From assembly GCA_001916965.1 (NCBI GenBank), contig MNTL01000015.1:1-8756 (forward strand): 8,756 nucleotides of DNA, read 5' to 3'. The notes below the pieces were generated by a model that had not been told where the DNA came from, did no database searches, and saw only the letters and a list, made by a program, of their open reading frames with translations. Shown piece after piece: positions 6,393 to 8,756 of the stretch (its first letter is position 1; the number at the start of each line of letters is the position of its first letter). Source of the DNA: Roseburia sp. CAG:10041_57 (GTDB lineage Bacteria; Bacillota; Clostridia; Lachnospirales; Lachnospiraceae). The position numbers and the translations under genes were made by a program.

Positions 6393-6666
6393 TTACATTT
6401 CTTTTTTTCCAAAAGGCTTTAAATAATTCTTTTTTAATGTTCGTTCATTTTCAAAAAAATAAATTTCAGATTTTGATAATAAATGCCGATTTGCTTTCAA
6501 TTCTGTAAGTTTTAATGTACAAATCAAATCAGCTACTTGAAAAAGCCTATAATCTGCTGGAATTACTTTTTTAAATTCCACATTCTCCAATAATGCATTA
6601 AATACTGAAGAGAGAATTCTGGTAACTTCCACTTGTCCATTCTACAAATATGCTTAATTCTTTCAT
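6393..6666 (-). pseudogene. DUF3800 gene remnant: N-terminal codons fused out of frame to C-terminal domain
   Basis: A broken DUF3800-family gene. At 6643-6666 the minus strand has a start (ATG 6664-6666, with GAGAGG 4 bases upstream) encoding MKELSIFV. This is the typical first strand of DUF3800 proteins, which normally continues into the acidic motif DES(G). Here it is followed at once, in another frame, by sequence reading NGQVEVTRILSSVFNALL and later FQVADLICTL, the usual C-terminal region of the family with its conserved QxAD motif. The C-terminal frame is open from a GTG at 6632 to the stop at 6393-6395 (79 residues), with TAG just before NGQ. The full-length family is roughly 200-250 residues, so a large internal piece, including most of the proposed catalytic core, is missing. 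A tiny 79-residue protein from the GTG is possible, but no ribosome binding site supports it. Family call from memory of motifs. Confidence 0.65.
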
Positions 6667-6693
6667 CGTACCTCTCTTATATTTATTACATAT

Positions 6694-6717
6694 AAAAAGG
6701 CGGGTGTCTTACCCGCC
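6694..6717 (-). terminator. Strong intrinsic terminator ending the structured RNA
   Basis: A perfect 7-bp, GC-rich stem (GGCGGGT / ACCCGCC) with an AAGAC loop is followed on the minus strand by TTTTT. It would end both the structured RNA and any readthrough from the cyclase gene, whose own 3' flank shows no clear terminator. Because it precedes the DUF3800 start, that gene would be expressed only by readthrough or by a structural switch. Confidence 0.8.
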
Positions 6718-6778
6718 GATTGGTGGACCCGGGTCTTACGACCAGCCCATACATTGTAACTCGTTACAATGATATTAT
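6694..6778 (-). ncRNA. Three-hairpin structured RNA leader ahead of the DUF3800 remnant (DUF3800-type RNA motif candidate)
   Basis: The minus-strand transcript predicted here folds into three consecutive hairpins. Hairpin A: CATTGTAA (6764-6771) pairs with TTACAATG (6752-6759) around a CGAG loop. Hairpin B (about 6723-6749): GGTC-GTAA-GACC with a GNRA-type loop, extendable by TGGGCT pairing with GGTCCA through G-U pairs and a 2-base bulge. Hairpin C: GGCGGGT (6711-6717) pairs with ACCCGCC (6699-6705), then T5. The heptamer GTAAGAC occurs in both B and C. The RNA ends about 27 bases before the DUF3800 start. Published surveys of structured RNAs describe several 'DUF3800' motifs upstream of such genes; membership here is inferred from position and structure, not from a covariance match. 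Confidence 0.5.
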
Positions 6779-6813
6779 ATACTATATATATCATAAATAT
6801 TGATATTTTTCAA
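6774..6813 (-). promoter_or_regulatory. Candidate promoter of the structured RNA
   Basis: On the minus strand TTGAAA (6808-6813) and TATATA (6785-6790) are 17 bases apart, which would start transcription near 6778, just before hairpin A. A second -10-like TATAAT (6774-6779) overlaps the start point but has no good -35. The very AT-rich context makes chance matches likely. Confidence 0.4.
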
Positions 6814-6853
6814 GACTTTTTCTTTGGAGTCCATCCTTGAAAGTTTGTCATCT

Positions 6854-7966
6854 TTACATAGCTCTGATAATTTCCCTGGCTAAACTTTCTGGTATCACCT
6901 GTGCATATTGCTCATTATCAAATACCTTTATTTTTCCAATTCCCTCTTGGAACACAAAACGAAGATTTCCATTTTTAGCCTTCTTATCTGTGTATAATTT
7001 TTTGACAAGCGTCTCTCTGTCAATATAATCAGGTATTGCCGTTGGAAGCTTTGCCCTGCTTAAAATATTTTGCATTAAAGCTACATCTTCATCTGAACAA
7101 TATCCCAATTTTTTTGCCATTTTAACCTCAGCCATAAGACCTATAGCCAATGCTTGTCCATGTAAGAGTCTATATCCACTTACCGTCTCGATTGCTCTTC
7201 CTACTGTATGTCCAAGATTAAGTATTTCTCTCATACCACTTTCCCGCTCGTCTTGCATCACAACTTCACACTTAATTTTACAATTCATTTCTGCTATATG
7301 TTCGCATACTGTTTCATCCACAGCCAAAATCGCATCCATATTATCAGAAATATAATGGAAGAATTCTCTATCTGCAATACATGCATGCTTAATAGTTTCT
7401 GCCAATCCACTGGAAATCTGCGCCTTAGGGAGCGTTTTCCATGTAGCAATGTCCAGATATACCTTCTCCGGCTGGTTAAATATACCAATCAAGTTGGTAG
7501 CAAGTGGAGTATCTACTGCTGTTTTTCCTCCCACTGAAGCATCTGCCGCTGCCAGTAATGTTGTAACATAATTAATAAATGGTACTCCTCTTCCAAATGT
7601 ACCGGCTACAAAACCTGCCAAATCAGTTACCACTCCACCTCCAACTGCAATAATACAGCAATCTCTTCTGTAGCCTAATTCCAACATAGTATCTTCAACG
7701 TATTCTTTTGTTGCACGCGTCTTGCTCTTTTCTCCGGCGGGAAATGAAATTATATTTGCAGCGTATCCATTATCCTGTAATAATGAGTTCAATTTTTGTG
7801 CATATAAATCTTTAACCGTATCATCTGTTATCACCGCAAACTTACGTATATCTCCGACCAGACCATTTTGTAAATCTTCAATTAATTTATCAAATAACTC
7901 ATACCCTATTTCAATATCGTAACTATCATCTATTATCTTCTTTAAATTAACTCGAAATGAGCCCAT
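6854..7966 (-). CDS. aroB: 3-dehydroquinate synthase-family sugar-phosphate cyclase (AroB-like, altered active site)
   Basis: A 370-residue full-length member of the dehydroquinate synthase superfamily, an NAD- and zinc-dependent cyclase. True AroB converts DAHP to 3-dehydroquinate in the shikimate pathway. The NAD-binding GGGVVTD is at 109-115, and LLAAADASVGGKTAVD at 137-152 includes Asp142 and Lys148. Zinc ligands are Glu190 (GLAETIKH), His253 (NLGHT) and His269 (LHGQA). Lys193, Arg246, Asn250 and Lys328 are also kept. Odd features: the usual GKN reads ATN (Thr157 replaces a phosphate-site Lys), the second His of GHTFGHAIE is Arg257, and HGEA reads HGQA. These changes could mean a divergent AroB or a cyclase with another substrate. 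The start has AAAGGAG 6 bases upstream. It lies 26 bases after an MBL-fold gene in the same direction, probably cotranscribed; no other shikimate gene is in view. Confidence 0.85.
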   Translation of the reverse strand: MGSFRVNLKKIIDDSYDIEIGYELFDKLIEDLQNGLVGDIRKFAVITDDTVKDLYAQKLNSLLQDNGYAANIISFPAGEKSKTRATKEYVEDTMLELGYRRDCCIIAVGGGVVTDLAGFVAGTFGRGVPFINYVTTLLAAADASVGGKTAVDTPLATNLIGIFNQPEKVYLDIATWKTLPKAQISSGLAETIKHACIADREFFHYISDNMDAILAVDETVCEHIAEMNCKIKCEVVMQDERESGMREILNLGHTVGRAIETVSGYRLLHGQALAIGLMAEVKMAKKLGYCSDEDVALMQNILSRAKLPTAIPDYIDRETLVKKLYTDKKAKNGNLRFVFQEGIGKIKVFDNEQYAQVIPESLAREIIRAM

Positions 7967-7992
7967 ATAATTCTCCTTTGTATTATTTTGAC

Positions 7993-8622
7993 TTATTTAT
8001 AACAGATCACGCTTCCATCTTCATCAAACTGATGCTGTTTTCCTATTCCTCCAAACCATTTATATGGTTTGTCACTCTCCGTCTTTCCTTCTGCAATTTC
8101 CTTTGCACCCTGCAGCATTTTATTCATAAGCGAAATATCATCTGTACCTCTGGCATGACCATGGAGAATAACATCTGCCTTATCCGTCAGATACATAACT
8201 TTCTCAAGATTATTAACTAACTCAGTCATGGAAGAGCTTTCTTCCAACTGCATCCAGAGATGATGATTAATACTGTCACCAGTAAACAAAATCCTGTCTT
8301 CCTTTAACAGCAGCAGAATACCACCCGGAGTATGACCAGGCAGTTCAATTACTTCCAAATGAAGCCCTCCCAGGTCAATTACATCTCCACCCCTGATTGC
8401 CTCAAAGGGTGGCATTTTTAGTCCTCTCTTATTACATTCCTCGACAAACTCTGGGAACTTCATGTGTTCCTTGGCAATTGGCAAATCTGCAGGATGCAGA
8501 TAAGCCCGGTCAAAATACACGTTTCCGTAGATATGATCACAATGTCCATGGGTATTTACAACCAGAACCGGTAAATCCGTAACTGATTTTACAACAGCAT
8601 GCACATCTTCATACCCCATCAT
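7993..8622 (-). CDS. MBL-fold metallo-hydrolase, probably 5'-truncated
   Basis: A metallo-beta-lactamase-fold hydrolase of 209 residues from the first ATG. The metal motif THGHCDH (24-30) is intact, as are His97 in LPGHT, Asp116 in FTGDS and the late HGH (154-156), so the two-metal centre looks complete. The substrate is unknown; such proteins include thioesterases, lactonases and phosphodiesterases. The first ATG (8620-8622) has no ribosome binding site. The same frame continues upstream for 28 codons, to a double TAA at 8707-8712, and encodes ISIPVGNEKALVIDT. This is the conserved beta-strand and Asp of the fold and should be part of the protein. That stretch contains no ATG, GTG or TTG. 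The N-terminus therefore appears severed, and the gene may be a pseudogene. It precedes the AroB-like gene by 26 bases in the same direction. Confidence 0.8.
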   Translation of the reverse strand: MMGYEDVHAVVKSVTDLPVLVVNTHGHCDHIYGNVYFDRAYLHPADLPIAKEHMKFPEFVEECNKRGLKMPPFEAIRGGDVIDLGGLHLEVIELPGHTPGGILLLLKEDRILFTGDSINHHLWMQLEESSSMTELVNNLEKVMYLTDKADVILHGHARGTDDISLMNKMLQGAKEIAEGKTESDKPYKWFGGIGKQHQFDEDGSVICYK

Positions 8623-8756
8623 TGTATCAATGACAAGAGCTTTCTCATTACCAACTGGAATTGAGATTTCACCTGTTTTAAGAGATTTAATAACTGTTAT
8701 ATTTTGTTATTAAATTCTCCACAAGCCCTTGAAAACACTGGATTTATCGCAGGTGA
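8623..8756. other. Severed MBL 5' coding sequence and unassigned right edge
   Basis: Bases 8623-8706 (minus) are the in-frame remnant of the MBL N-terminal region. Beyond the double TAA (8707-8712) the sequence no longer resembles an MBL N-terminus in any minus frame, and I recognise no complete gene, promoter or ribosome binding site. The change near 8707 looks like a join between unrelated sequences, possibly an edge of an inserted or excised element. The window ends before this can be decided. Confidence 0.35.

Noticed and set aside
6719..6750. tRNA-like 3' end (GGGTCCACCA on the minus strand)
   Set aside because: No acceptor partner, no D or anticodon arm; the segment is better explained as part of hairpin B of the structured RNA.
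6752..6771. CATTGTAAC-TC-GTTACAATG as a transcription-factor operator
   Set aside because: Not excluded, but its place just after a promoter-like sequence and ahead of two further hairpins fits an RNA stem with a CGAG loop better.

Overview
The window looks like a chromosomal segment of a gut-type Firmicute, most plausibly a Lachnospiraceae (Clostridia). The reasons are the moderate to low GC, strong AGGAGG-type ribosome binding sites, a PadR/HAAS-DUF4097 pair, and glycoside hydrolase families typical of plant-glycan fermenters. No taxon can be proved from the sequence alone. Almost every gene is on the minus strand; the AraC-type regulator is the only plus-strand gene.

Left part (1-4920). 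The window opens inside the first 82 codons of a KtrB/TrkH potassium channel subunit (1-246, minus), with its promoter region to the right. A carbohydrate locus follows: a GH27 glycosidase (456-1751, minus), a divergent AraC/cupin regulator (1864-2709, plus) and a GH127 beta-L-arabinofuranosidase (2710-4785, minus). The GH27 enzyme has Ile where classical alpha-galactosidases have the second Asp of the substrate-binding pair. Next to a GH127, this suggests a beta-L-arabinopyranosidase. The two enzymes could together strip L-arabinose in its pyranose and furanose forms from plant glycans, under the control of the AraC protein between them. Neither enzyme shows a signal peptide, so they probably act on imported oligosaccharides.

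Middle part (4921-6313). A two-gene operon encodes a PadR repressor (5906-6241) and a HAAS + DUF4097 protein (4921-5898). Its promoter is covered by three overlapping 17-bp imperfect palindromes at an exact 14-bp period, a probable autoregulatory operator array.

Right part (6336-8756). This part is more AT-rich and looks rearranged. It holds a DUF3800 gene reduced to its first eight or so codons joined out of frame to its C-terminal domain. Ahead of it lies a three-hairpin, terminator-ended RNA that resembles the structured RNAs known upstream of DUF3800 genes. Farther right is a sugar-phosphate cyclase of the 3-dehydroquinate synthase family with unusual active-site changes (6854-7966). Upstream of that is a metallo-beta-lactamase-fold hydrolase (7993-8622) whose N-terminus appears to have been cut off. 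All gene-free gaps are under 300 bases and are described in the promoter, RNA and terminator entries.
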